Source: Melioribacteraceae bacterium (GTDB lineage: Bacteria > Bacteroidota > Ignavibacteria > Ignavibacteriales > Melioribacteraceae). Taken from it: a stretch of 32,440 nucleotides of DNA. Shown here piece after piece: positions 15,911 to 24,058 of the stretch (its first letter is position 1; the number at the start of each line of letters is the position of its first letter). The stretch is from the NCBI GenBank assembly GCA_027858595.1, contig JAQICK010000097.1, positions 1 to 32,440 of the forward strand. Reading direction: 5' to 3'. The position numbers and the translations under genes were made by a program. The notes under the pieces are model-generated. The model was not told where the DNA came from. It saw only the letters and a program-made list of their open reading frames with translations, and did no database searches.

Positions 15911-17443
15911 GTGTTCAAAAACCGTGCATTTTTTATAAGGAAAAAGGTCATCTTACATTACAAAAGTGAAAATCAAATAGAGTTATTCGAGTTTGAACAT
16001 CCCTTTGGTGGCAAATTAGACCCAACGAACAGATGGGTAAAGTTATCAAAAATACTACCGTGGGAAGAACTCATTAGCATTTACGGAAAAAGTTTATCAA
16101 CCAGTAAGGGAAGATACGGCATAGATGGACGACTAGCCGTAGGCAGTTTGATAATAAAACATAGATTAGGTTTAAGTGATAGAGAAGTAATCTCTATGAT
16201 TCAAGAAAATATTTATTTGCAATATTTTCTTGGTTTTCACAGTTTTAAGAAAGAGCCAGCATTTGATTCTTCCTTGTTTGTTCATTTACGCAAACGCTTA
16301 GGTTCAGTAGCCTTCGATGAAATGACGCAATTGATAATATCAGCTTCAGAGAGGATAAAGAACAAGAAGAACACAAAAACTTCATCAGATAATGTTTCGA
16401 CAGATAAAACTGACGGACATCATAAGAAAAAGCCAAACAAAGGAAAACTAAAGATAGATGCAACAGTAGCCGACCAAATGATAGAATACCCTACAGACCA
16501 TAGTCTGTTAAACAATGCTCGTGAAAAAAGCGAGAAAATAATTGATACACTCTACAAACAAACAGATTTGCGACAGAAGCCCCGTACTTATAGAAGGAAT
16601 GCTAGAAAAGCATATTTAAGTTTTTCAAAGATGAAAAAAAGAAGTAGGAAACAGATACGCAAAGCAGTAGGCAAACAACTCAGATACCTTAGCCGGAACA
16701 TAGGTCATATTCACAAATTGTTAGATATTTTTGATGAGAAAGAATTTCCATTAAGTAAAAAAGAGCAGAAGATATTTTGGATAATCCAAGAACTCTATAG
16801 GCAACAAGAGGAGATGTATAGAGAACACAAACATAGTACAAAAGATAGAATAGTCAATATTCATCAGCCTTATGTTCGTCCAATACCAAGGGGCAAAGCA
16901 AAATCACAGACTGAATTTGGAGCAAAAATAGGAGTATCTCTCGTAGAAGGCTTTAGCAGAATAACCACACTTAGTTGGGATGCTTATAGTGAGTCTAAGG
17001 ATTTAGAGAAACAAGTAGAAGATTACAATACACTTTACGGATGCTATCCCGAAGTGGTTCTAGCTGACAAAGCATATCTGACACGAGAGAATCGCAAATA
17101 TTTAAGAGAACTTGAAATACGAGTAACTGGGGCACCTATTGGGAGACCTAAAAAAGAGGAATCATATTATGAAAAAGCTAAGAAACGGAAAGAGAATAAT
17201 CAAAGAAATCACATAGAGGGTAAATTTGGTCAAGCAAAAAATGCTTACGGTTTAAGTAAAATAAGAGCCAGAAGACAAGACACATCTGAAAGCTGGATAG
17301 CTTCAATATTCTTTGTAATGAATTTGGTTAAATTCTTACATCTTTTTTATGCTCTTAAAAAGAAAGCATATTATTCCTTTATTGAGTCCTTTTTACTAAA
17401 TCAAATTATATTGAAACTTAGATTTAAGATTATTCTTCTTTAG
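15911..17443 (+). CDS. IS1182-like DDE transposase
   Basis: The 510-residue transposase has an N-terminal helical domain (GRYGIDGRLAVGSLIIKHRLGL, then a LQYFLGFHSF motif) typical of IS1182/IS5 relatives. The DDE residues can be placed: Asp183 in LKIDATVAD, Asp386 in VVLADKAYLT, and Glu436 in NHIEGKFGQAKNAYGL. A basic helical insertion (about 215-300) separates the first Asp from the core. Only GTG 15911 is available as a standard start in this frame before the conserved region; its ribosome site is poor, so the true start may differ by some codons. The frame is uninterrupted and the C-terminal helix runs close to the right repeat, so the protein is probably active. Confidence 0.9.
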   Translation: MFKNRAFFIRKKVILHYKSENQIELFEFEHPFGGKLDPTNRWVKLSKILPWEELISIYGKSLSTSKGRYGIDGRLAVGSLIIKHRLGLSDREVISMIQENIYLQYFLGFHSFKKEPAFDSSLFVHLRKRLGSVAFDEMTQLIISASERIKNKKNTKTSSDNVSTDKTDGHHKKKPNKGKLKIDATVADQMIEYPTDHSLLNNAREKSEKIIDTLYKQTDLRQKPRTYRRNARKAYLSFSKMKKRSRKQIRKAVGKQLRYLSRNIGHIHKLLDIFDEKEFPLSKKEQKIFWIIQELYRQQEEMYREHKHSTKDRIVNIHQPYVRPIPRGKAKSQTEFGAKIGVSLVEGFSRITTLSWDAYSESKDLEKQVEDYNTLYGCYPEVVLADKAYLTRENRKYLRELEIRVTGAPIGRPKKEESYYEKAKKRKENNQRNHIEGKFGQAKNAYGLSKIRARRQDTSESWIASIFFVMNLVKFLHLFYALKKKAYYSFIESFLLNQIILKLRFKIILL

Positions 17444-17446
17444 AAA

Positions 17447-17458
17447 TTCAGCAAGCCC
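17447..17458 (-). repeat. IS right terminal inverted repeat
   Basis: TTCAGCAAGCCC on the plus strand; its complement GGGCTTGCTGAA matches the left end at 11 of 12 positions. The target duplication TAATTA follows at 17459-17464. Confidence 0.9.
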
Positions 17459-18240
17459 TAATTAGAATAGATTGATAGAATATCTTCTCTATCTGAATAC
17501 AATAATCCCGAAAGAATAATTTTTCCATTTGGAACTGTTAATTTGACAATAGATTCTGCAATGTCTAATAATATATGCTTATTAATATTGGCTAAAATTA
17601 AATCAAACGGTTCATCTTTTACATTACTAATTTCTGAAAGCCTAACCTCAACACTTGATTCAACTTTATTAAGTAAAATATTTTCATTCCCATTTTCTAT
17701 ACACCACTCGTCGTTATCAATTCCAACAACGTTTTCTGCACCCAAAAGCGATGCGGCAATTCCAAGAACTCCTGTTCCACTTCCAACATCTAGCACCCGT
17801 TTAGCATTTCCAATATGGTTTTCTAAAAATTGAAGAACCAATTTTGTTGTTTCATGCTCCCCTGTTCCGAAAGACATTTTAGGATCAATTGTAATAACAA
17901 GCTGATTCTCCTTTGGTTTGTATTCTCTAAATGTAGGCTTAATCACAATTCTGTCGTTTACTTCAATAACATTAATTGTCTTTTCCCATTCTGCATTCCA
18001 ATTTATTTCTTCAATGCTACTTTCAACAACCAAAAAGTTTTCAATTAAATTTTCACTTTTAATTTTTTCTAAAAATTCTTCTATTTCATGTTTTGATATT
18101 TCACTTTCGCCTTTTGCAAAAATAACCAAATTATTGTCGTATTCGTTTATGCCCTCAATGTCTAGTTGCCAAAGTAAGCCACTTAGTAAATCAACGTTAT
18201 ACGGTGTTGCTGTAATATTAAATTGTTTATGTGTTTTCAT
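17458..18240 (-). CDS. prmA: Ribosomal protein L11 methyltransferase PrmA, 3'-truncated by an IS
   Basis: The visible 260 residues contain the PrmA core: VITIDPKMSFGTGEHETTKL, the SAM motif LDVGSGTGVLGIAASLLGA, VVGIDNDEWCIENGNEN, and the catalytic-loop motif DLILANINKHILLDIAE. The enzyme trimethylates residues of ribosomal protein L11. The frame ends IYSN followed by a TAG made from the last TA of the target duplication plus the first G of the inverted repeat. The lost 22 residues include the final strand of the methyltransferase sheet (GEWIALVFRK), so folding may be damaged. PrmA is dispensable in several bacteria, which would let such an insertion persist. The family call is firm; whether the product works is unknown. 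Confidence 0.93.
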   Translation of the reverse strand: MKTHKQFNITATPYNVDLLSGLLWQLDIEGINEYDNNLVIFAKGESEISKHEIEEFLEKIKSENLIENFLVVESSIEEINWNAEWEKTINVIEVNDRIVIKPTFREYKPKENQLVITIDPKMSFGTGEHETTKLVLQFLENHIGNAKRVLDVGSGTGVLGIAASLLGAENVVGIDNDEWCIENGNENILLNKVESSVEVRLSEISNVKDEPFDLILANINKHILLDIAESIVKLTVPNGKIILSGLLYSDREDILSIYSN

Positions 18241-18282
18241 ATGTTTGGAACCTTTTCTTCAAAGTTGATTAGAATTCATTTT

Positions 18283-18368
18283 CTTTAATGAGATTCCCGA
18301 TAACCCCGAAGGGATGCCTTTGGCAGAACATTCCCCGAAAAACACTGGGGACAGGCAGGAATGACACG
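18283..18368. repeat. Palindromic repeat element C between dacB and prmA
   Basis: The gap holds an inverted-repeat-rich segment. TTCCCCGAAAA (18331 on) faces CTGGGGACAGG, an ATTCCCG/CCCCGAAGGGAT block lies before it, and the border GGAATGACA is at 18358-18366. It resembles elements A and B in border sequence but with a different, more GC-rich interior. Confidence 0.5.
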
Positions 18369-18402
18369 ATTTTAGACAATTCACTTTTCCCTAAATTGAA
18401 TT

Positions 18403-19821
18403 CTACTCCATGTTGGAAAGTATTTCACAAATTTCATCTTGGAAATTTCTAGCGGTGCGTGCACTACCAACAAAATTTTGTGTGTTTATTGAAAAAGAAA
18501 TTAAATCGCCACTTTTAGAATGCAGATAACCAGATAGTGCACTCACTCCACTTAGGGTTCCTGTTTTGGCGTGAACATTATTATGAGCAGTTCCTTTTTT
18601 CATTCTATCTTTAAGTGAACCATCAACACCAGCAATAGGAAATGAGTTATAAAGCACATCAAATAATTTTGGATGATACAAGTTCATATAAATTAATATT
18701 TCATTCAACAATTCATCAGAGACAAGATTGTAGTGTGAAACACCTGAACCATCTACAAGTCTGTAATTTTTTGGGTTTAGACCCACCTCTACTATTAAAC
18801 TATCAAGAAGCTTTATACCTTTTTTAGCCGAGGCATATTTCCCATATCTTTCAAATGCCATAGCACGCAAGGTCATTTCTGTGCTTAGGTTATCACTATC
18901 TTTATTAAGATTTATAATTACTTCACTAAAAAGTCTTTCTTTTGTTACAATTTCTTTTGCATTATCTGGAGCTATTTTAATTCCACAAGTTCCATCAAAA
19001 CCTATTTTGTTTTTTTGCAAAGTCTCTTTAGCAAGAGTTAAAAAATATTTATTTGTGTGTCTAAGGTTTACCATTATAGTATCTGGTTCTGCATCAACAA
19101 ACAATCCGCCTTCCAGAATTAATGAATCGCTTCTGTTAATCCAATCTCTGCTTACTATTAAATCAGATGTGTCATTATCAACTGTAACAATATTGTTAGT
19201 AAACTTAAAATAGTTAGATTCTGGAATTGTAAATATACTTGCCTTTTCGCCCAACAATGATGGTGCAATTACCACATACATTGAAACGTCATTTATAACA
19301 AGTGGTGTCATGTATGGGAAATTATATGAAGGATCATCATCCCACATCCAACCGTTCCCCCAGAAAAGTGAATCCATGTTGGAAACATCTGAGTAGATAT
19401 TTCCAGTAATTTTATTTATGCCTTCATCTTTTAATTGCATTATCATTGTATCTAAATCTGCTGATGTAAAATCAGGATCAAATCCACCAATGAAATAGAG
19501 ATTACCATTTAAAACTGAATCTTCAATTTTTCCATCATATTTTATTTTTGTTTTAAATTTATATTCTGGACCAAGAAAGCATAGAGCAGTTGTAGTTGTA
19601 ATTAGCTTCATGTTTGAGGCAGGTCTGAAAAGAAGCTTTTCGTTATGCCTAAAAACAATTTCTTTCTTGGTTATATTATATGCATCAACGCCAACTTGGC
19701 ATGTCTTGAAAAATGGATCACACAACAGATATTCTAATTCATCAGCAGTAGTGAATTTTTTTTCTTGTGCAAAAAAACTGGTTGTAAATAGAACGAATAA
19801 AACGGCAAATAATTTCTTCAT
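18403..19821 (-). CDS. dacB: D-alanyl-D-alanine carboxypeptidase/endopeptidase, PBP4 type
   Basis: The 472-residue protein starts with a signal peptide (MKKLFAVLFVLFTTSFFAQ, cleavage near 19) and acts in the periplasm on peptidoglycan cross-links and stem peptides. Penicillin-binding motifs of the peptidase S13 family are present: Ser69-x-x-Lys72 in RPASNMKLITTT, the second motif in VDGSGVSHYNLVS, and Lys-Thr-Gly at 419-421 in HAKTGTLSGVSALSGYL. The insertion between the first two motifs has the usual length of the family. Its start codon overlaps the stop of the tatD fusion by one base (TAATG), with GGGAG upstream, so translation is coupled. Substrate class is clear; the exact in vivo role is not. 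Confidence 0.93.
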   Translation of the reverse strand: MKKLFAVLFVLFTTSFFAQEKKFTTADELEYLLCDPFFKTCQVGVDAYNITKKEIVFRHNEKLLFRPASNMKLITTTTALCFLGPEYKFKTKIKYDGKIEDSVLNGNLYFIGGFDPDFTSADLDTMIMQLKDEGINKITGNIYSDVSNMDSLFWGNGWMWDDDPSYNFPYMTPLVINDVSMYVVIAPSLLGEKASIFTIPESNYFKFTNNIVTVDNDTSDLIVSRDWINRSDSLILEGGLFVDAEPDTIMVNLRHTNKYFLTLAKETLQKNKIGFDGTCGIKIAPDNAKEIVTKERLFSEVIINLNKDSDNLSTEMTLRAMAFERYGKYASAKKGIKLLDSLIVEVGLNPKNYRLVDGSGVSHYNLVSDELLNEILIYMNLYHPKLFDVLYNSFPIAGVDGSLKDRMKKGTAHNNVHAKTGTLSGVSALSGYLHSKSGDLISFSINTQNFVGSARTARNFQDEICEILSNME

Positions 19822-21179
19822 TAAAAATACTCCCTTTCTCTAAAGTTAGCTCCAATTTCATTTATTACAAATTGTTTTGCATTTTCTGTGTCAACTGAAC
19901 TAAGACCCACAATAGACATTACAACGTTGGTATATTCTTTGGCCTTCTTTGCAAAGTCAATCATTTCAGCATGAAGACTTTCATCCACGCGCATTAATTT
20001 TGCGTATTGAACTTTATCTGTGGAATTTAAACTAATTGAAACAGTATCAATTGTATCTTTTAATTCTGAAGTAATATCACGTTTATTAATAAAATTACCG
20101 TGGCCATCACTATTCATCCTAGTTTTGCCCCCGTTTGCTTTTACATAGGTTGCAATCTCTTTTACAACTTCCCATCGGATTGTTGGCTCGCCATATCCAC
20201 AGAAAACAATTTCATTGTATTTTGAAGGATCACCAATTTCAGAAATGTATACTGATGCTTCCGGTTCCTCAGCCTTACTCATTTTAAGACTATAGCCATT
20301 TATAACAGCATCACCTTTTCTGTCACAGAAAACACAATCCGAATTGCATCTGTTTGTAACATTTACATACAGAGATTCGCCAATTTGATATGTAAAACTT
20401 AATTTCATTCTCTCTCCAATTCCAAAAAGTTTGAATGCATTCCACGAAGTTGTACGAGCAACATCTTCAATTCTTAAATGATGAGTTTCAGCAACAACTT
20501 CTGCTATAAGTGGAATATGTTTCGACTCGTTTCGCTTTCCTCTGTGTGGCACTGGAGTTAAAAACGGAGAATCTGTTTCGAGCAAAATATTTTCGACACT
20601 TACTTTTGATAACACTTCACGAATACTATCGGCATTTTTGAAAGTTATGTTTCCAGTAAACGAAATGTAGTGCCCCATCTCAACTAATTCTCTTGCATTT
20701 TCAACTGTTCCAGCAAAACAATGATATTGGGCTTTGAGTGATGTGTCTTTATACTTTCGAGCAAATTCCATTATATCATCATTCGAATCGCGGTTGTGAA
20801 TAATGACAGGTAAATCAAGTTCTAAAGCTAATTGAATTTGTTTATCAAACGCTTGATGTTGTTTATTCTTTGGCGAAAAGTCGTAAAAATAATCGAGACC
20901 AATTTCACCAATGGCAACAACCTTTTTGTGTTTTGCTAATTCTCTTATTTCATCTATCCAAGTGTCATCCCAATCTTTTGTGTCGTGTGGATGAACTCCA
21001 ACAGCAGCATAAACAGATTCATATTTTTCAGCTAATGCAATAGCTTGTTTGGAAGTCTCAATATCTGTTCCAGGAACAAGCATATATTTCACTCCAGAAT
21101 CCAGAGCGTTTTTAATTACTTCGTCTCTATCTTCATCAAAATTTTTGAGAAATAGATGTGTGTGTGAGTCTATAAACAT
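19821..21179 (-). CDS. TatD-family nuclease fused to TatD-associated radical SAM domain
   Basis: In this 452-residue protein, residues about 1-258 are a TatD-type metal-dependent hydrolase/DNase with its ligands: His6/His8 in DSHTHLF, Glu92 in IGEIGLDYFYD, His128 in VIIHNRDS, His153 in QYHCFAG, and Asp203 in LETDSPFLTPVPHRGK. Residues about 265-452 are a compact radical SAM domain with CNSDCVFC (Cys278, Cys282, Cys285) and IVFCGYGEPTIR as the SAM-binding GGE-type motif. This 'TatD-linked' radical SAM family is known to occur beside or fused to TatD; its reaction is unknown. The two domains join in frame through ARTTSWNAFKLFGIGERMKL with no sign of an artefact. The gene is translationally coupled to dacB. 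Confidence 0.93.
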   Translation of the reverse strand: MFIDSHTHLFLKNFDEDRDEVIKNALDSGVKYMLVPGTDIETSKQAIALAEKYESVYAAVGVHPHDTKDWDDTWIDEIRELAKHKKVVAIGEIGLDYFYDFSPKNKQHQAFDKQIQLALELDLPVIIHNRDSNDDIMEFARKYKDTSLKAQYHCFAGTVENARELVEMGHYISFTGNITFKNADSIREVLSKVSVENILLETDSPFLTPVPHRGKRNESKHIPLIAEVVAETHHLRIEDVARTTSWNAFKLFGIGERMKLSFTYQIGESLYVNVTNRCNSDCVFCDRKGDAVINGYSLKMSKAEEPEASVYISEIGDPSKYNEIVFCGYGEPTIRWEVVKEIATYVKANGGKTRMNSDGHGNFINKRDITSELKDTIDTVSISLNSTDKVQYAKLMRVDESLHAEMIDFAKKAKEYTNVVMSIVGLSSVDTENAKQFVINEIGANFREREYF

Positions 21180-21245
21180 AACTTTAAAATCCTAAATTAT
21201 AAACCTTAAAAGTCAACTAAATTTCAAACGATAAAACATAAATTA

Positions 21246-21324
21246 CAAATAAACTCCAAAGAGAAAAAAAACAAATTCAAAACTTAAGTTTGTCTTTTCT
21301 GATTTTGGATTTGTGATTTATTTG
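21246..21324. repeat. Imperfect inverted repeat between purM and the tatD fusion
   Basis: CAAATAAACTCCAAA (21246-21260) is an imperfect inverted partner of TTTGGATTTGTGATTTATTTG (21304-21324), and ACAAA/TTTGT pair further in. On the minus strand it begins 32 bases after the purM stop and could attenuate or end the purM transcript. It is AT-rich and not a classical terminator. Confidence 0.4.
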
Positions 21325-21355
21325 TTTTTTATTATTTGAAATTAGGTGCTTGTTG

Positions 21356-22351
21356 TTAATCAACAGTTCCCATTACAAAACAATCTTCATTTATATCCGC
21401 AGCAATCGATTTTAATTTTTCCACATCATCTTTATCAACAATTGCTATCATCCCAATTCCAATATTAAATGCTTTACGCATTTCTTCATCTGAAATATTT
21501 CCAGTTGTTTTAATTAATTTAAATATTGGTGGAAGTTCCCATGAATTCCAATCGATGTTTAAACTTAATCCTTCTGGTAAAACGCGATTTGTATTACCAA
21601 CTATTCCGCCACCGGTTATATGAGAGAACGCGTGAACATCCATTTTATTAATAATAGTTTGGATTAAATTAAGATACGATTTATGAACTTGAAGTAATTC
21701 TTCACCAATGCTGTTTTCTAATCCTTCTGGTTTATCGTGAGCTGAGTATTTTTCAAACAATACTTTTCTTGCTAGCGAATACCCATTAGTGTGCAACCCT
21801 GTAGAGGGAAATCCTACAAGTACATCACCTTGCTTAACTTTATCGCCATTTAGGATTTTCGATTTTTCAATAATTCCAACAATTGTTCCTGACATATCAT
21901 ATTCTTTTTCAGCATAAAGACCTGGCATTTCAGCAGTTTCACCACCAATGAGAGCAACGCCGTTTTCACGGCAGGCTTTACCAAAACCTTCCATAATTTT
22001 TTCAGCTACTTTAGGAACAAGTTTTCCAAATGCCATGTAATCCATAAAGTATTGAGGAATTGCTCCACCTACTGCAATATCATTTACACAATGATTTACA
22101 AGGTCCTGACCTACTGTATCATGCTTATCCATCATGAAAGCAACTTTAAGTTTAGTACCAACTCCATCAACGCTAGATACTAGAACTGGATTTTCATATT
22201 TCATAAAATCCATTTCATAGAAAGCACCAAAATGCCCAATTCCTGAAAGGACATTTTTATTAAAAGTTGATTTTACTATTTCCTTAATTTTATCAACTGT
22301 CTCTTCTCCAGCTTTAATATCTACACCAGAATCTTTGTAGGAAATGCTCAT
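21356..22351 (-). CDS. purM: Phosphoribosylformylglycinamidine cyclo-ligase (AIR synthase)
   Basis: The 331-residue cytoplasmic enzyme closes the imidazole ring of the purine precursor, FGAM + ATP to AIR. Family motifs in order: SYKDSGVDIKAGEETVDKIK, VLVSSVDGVGTKLKVAF, HDTVGQDLVNHCVNDI, ALIGGETAEMPGLY, VGFPSTGLHTNGYSLAR, and AFSHITGGGIVGNTNRVLP. The length matches the family. ATG 22351 is preferred to the TTG at 22363; TTGGAAC just ahead gives a modest ribosome site. It stands alone here, with no other pur gene in view, and is divergent from sucC. Confidence 0.96.
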   Translation of the reverse strand: MSISYKDSGVDIKAGEETVDKIKEIVKSTFNKNVLSGIGHFGAFYEMDFMKYENPVLVSSVDGVGTKLKVAFMMDKHDTVGQDLVNHCVNDIAVGGAIPQYFMDYMAFGKLVPKVAEKIMEGFGKACRENGVALIGGETAEMPGLYAEKEYDMSGTIVGIIEKSKILNGDKVKQGDVLVGFPSTGLHTNGYSLARKVLFEKYSAHDKPEGLENSIGEELLQVHKSYLNLIQTIINKMDVHAFSHITGGGIVGNTNRVLPEGLSLNIDWNSWELPPIFKLIKTTGNISDEEMRKAFNIGIGMIAIVDKDDVEKLKSIAADINEDCFVMGTVD

Positions 22352-22665
22352 TTTTTGTTCCAATATTTATGTTATTTATAAAGTGCAAAGATACAGATTT
22401 TCAAGTAAAATAAATTTGAGATTTTTGGACTATTCTACTGAGTTACAAGGAGGAGAAAATTAAATTCGGCTTCCATTGTGTAACTTTCTTTTCCTTTGTG
22501 GTAGAATCTTTTGAACTTTTCCACAGAACTTCACAGAGAAACTCGAAGCTACACAGTGACTAATTCCATAAAATTAATTATTTGAATTGCTTCTTAAAGT
22601 TAAATGGAATAATTTTATTAGTTGAAAAAAAATAATTTAGTTTATAAATAACTTTAAAGGTTGCT
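22352..22665. other. Intergenic region between divergent purM and sucC
   Basis: The gap of 314 bases has no plausible gene. It holds the promoters of purM and sucC (none clear) and the repeat described at 22470-22560. The remainder is AT-rich sequence with an isolated AAGGAGGAGAA at 22447-22457 that precedes no start codon of a usable frame. Confidence 0.6.
22470..22560. repeat. TGTGTA/CACAGA inverted repeat element
   Basis: The left arm (22470-22501, containing TTGTGTAACTTTCTTTTCC then TTTGTGG) faces a right arm (22521-22560, containing CCACAGAACTTCACAGAG then CTACACAG) as an imperfect inverted repeat around ATCTTTTGAACTTTT. It has the look of a dispersed element: compact, relatively GC-rich against its surroundings, and non-coding. 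Confidence 0.5.
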
Positions 22666-23829
22666 ATGAAAATTCACGAATATCAAGCAAAAGAAATTTT
22701 AAGAAAGTACAATGTTCCAGTGCCAAATGGCAAAGTTGCATACACAGTTGATGAAGCTGTTGCTGTAGCAAAAGAGATTGGTGGAAAAATTAGAGTTGTA
22801 AAAGCTCAAATCCACGCTGGTGGAAGAGGCCTCGGTGGTGGAGTTAAAGTTGTTAAAGGACTTACAGAAGTTCGCAAATATGCAAAACAAATTCTTGGAA
22901 TGAATTTAATTACACATCAAACTGGTCCTGAAGGAACAATTGTAAAACGACTACTAGTTGAGCAAGGCGTAAACATTGAAAAAGAATTTTATGTTGGAAT
23001 TACGCTTGATCGTGCATCTTCAAAAAATACTGTTATGGTTTCCACAGAAGGCGGAATGGAAATTGAAAAAGTTGCAGCTGAATCGCCAGAAAAAATAATT
23101 AAAGAATCAGTTGATCCTTCAGTTGGTTTACAAGCATACCAAGCAAGAGCTTTAGCTTTTGGATTAGGCCTTGAAGGAATTCAATTCAAAAATGCAGTTA
23201 AGTTTTTACTTAGTCTATACAAAGCATTTTACGAAACAGATGCATCAATTGCCGAAATCAATCCTTTAGTTGTTACTAAAGAAGGTGATGTAATGGCATT
23301 GGATGCGAAAATGAATTTTGACGATAACGCAATGTTCAAGCATAAAGACATTTTCGCTTATCGCGATTTAGATGAAGAAGATCCATTAGAAATTGAAGCA
23401 TCAAAATATAATTTAAATTATATAAAATTAGATGGTAACGTTGGCTGTATGGTTAATGGTGCCGGACTTGCAATGGCTACAATGGATATTATTAAACTTG
23501 CTGGTGGTGATCCTGCAAACTTCCTAGATGTTGGTGGTTCGGCAAATAAAGAAACTGTTGCAGCTGGATTTAAGATTATTCTTACAGATCCAAAAGTGAA
23601 AGCAATTTTAATTAACATCTTTGGTGGAATTGTAAGATGCGACCGTGTTGCTCAAGGTGTTATTGATGCAGTTAATCAAGAAAAAGTTACAATACCAATT
23701 ATTGTACGTCTTGATGGAACAAACGCTGAAGAGGCTCAAGTATTGTTGAACAAATCAAAAATGAATTTTGAAGTTGCTGCAACATTAAAAGATGCTGCTG
23801 AAAAAGTTACTGCTGTTTTAGCAAAATAA
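22666..23829 (+). CDS. sucC: Succinyl-CoA synthetase (ADP-forming), beta subunit
   Basis: The 387-residue protein is the ATP-grasp subunit of succinyl-CoA synthetase of the citric acid cycle. It starts MKIHEYQAKEILRKYNVPVPNG, followed by the nucleotide-binding KAQIHAGGRGLGGGVKV, IAEINPLVV, LDAKMNFDDNA, then the C-terminal domain with NGAGLAMATMDIIKLAGG, ANFLDVGGSA and LINIFGGIVRCD, which contacts the alpha-subunit phosphohistidine. The length is normal. The alpha subunit (sucD) is not in the window and a strong terminator follows at once, so sucC is a monocistronic gene here and its partner must be elsewhere. It starts with ATG 22666; AAAGG precedes it. Confidence 0.97.
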   Translation: MKIHEYQAKEILRKYNVPVPNGKVAYTVDEAVAVAKEIGGKIRVVKAQIHAGGRGLGGGVKVVKGLTEVRKYAKQILGMNLITHQTGPEGTIVKRLLVEQGVNIEKEFYVGITLDRASSKNTVMVSTEGGMEIEKVAAESPEKIIKESVDPSVGLQAYQARALAFGLGLEGIQFKNAVKFLLSLYKAFYETDASIAEINPLVVTKEGDVMALDAKMNFDDNAMFKHKDIFAYRDLDEEDPLEIEASKYNLNYIKLDGNVGCMVNGAGLAMATMDIIKLAGGDPANFLDVGGSANKETVAAGFKIILTDPKVKAILINIFGGIVRCDRVAQGVIDAVNQEKVTIPIIVRLDGTNAEEAQVLLNKSKMNFEVAATLKDAAEKVTAVLAK

Positions 23830-23850
23830 ATTTCGGCTAAATATATATTA

Positions 23851-23886
23851 AAAAAGGTCATTCGTTTGAATGACCTTTTTTGTTTT
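23851..23886 (+). terminator. Rho-independent terminator of sucC
   Basis: A perfect 13-bp stem (AAAAAGGTCATTC, 23851-23863, with 23868-23880) and a GTTT loop are followed by a T-rich tail. It begins 22 bases after the sucC stop. Confidence 0.95.
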
Positions 23887-23950
23887 TAAAATTATTTCTA
23901 GACCTAATCACTTCTGCTCTATTCTAAAATAAGACAGGTCTCAATATTTC

Positions 23951-23966
23951 AAACCTTCGAGGTTTT
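23951..23966. repeat. AAACCTTCGAGGTTT palindrome, copy 1
   Basis: AAACCT-TCG-AGGTTT forms a short perfect hairpin. It is the inverted counterpart of the core of the dnaG terminator at 24026-24052, about 70 bases away, so the two could also pair with each other. Confidence 0.6.
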
Positions 23967-24025
23967 GACTACAAAAACAAAAAAATCTTAAACAAGCAAA
24001 GTAGTTAAATGATTAAAGTTGAATG

Positions 24026-24052
24026 CATAAAAAACCTCGAAGGTTTTTTATG
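24026..24052 (-). terminator. dnaG terminator with CCTCGAAGG core
   Basis: Perfect 12-bp arms (CATAAAAAACCT, 24026-24037, with AGGTTTTTTATG, 24041-24052) enclose the loop CGA, six bases past the dnaG stop. The T-run lies within the stem on either strand, so it can act in both directions. Confidence 0.8.
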
Positions 24053-24058
24053 AAAACT

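Larger units (their letters stand above)
15826..17458 (+). mobile_element. Complete IS1182-like insertion sequence (1633 bp) inserted in prmA
   Basis: The ends are imperfect inverted repeats: GGGTTTGCTGAA at the left (15826-15837) and TTCAGCAAGCCC at the right (17447-17458), matching at 11 of 12 positions. Flanking TAATTA copies at 15820-15825 and 17459-17464 are a 6-bp target duplication, itself a palindrome. One long transposase gene fills the element. The position is confirmed because deleting the IS plus one TAATTA restores the prmA frame. The family name rests on transposase type, element size and the palindromic target; the IS5 superfamily at large is the safe level. Identical duplications and an intact transposase suggest a recent insertion. 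Confidence 0.92.
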
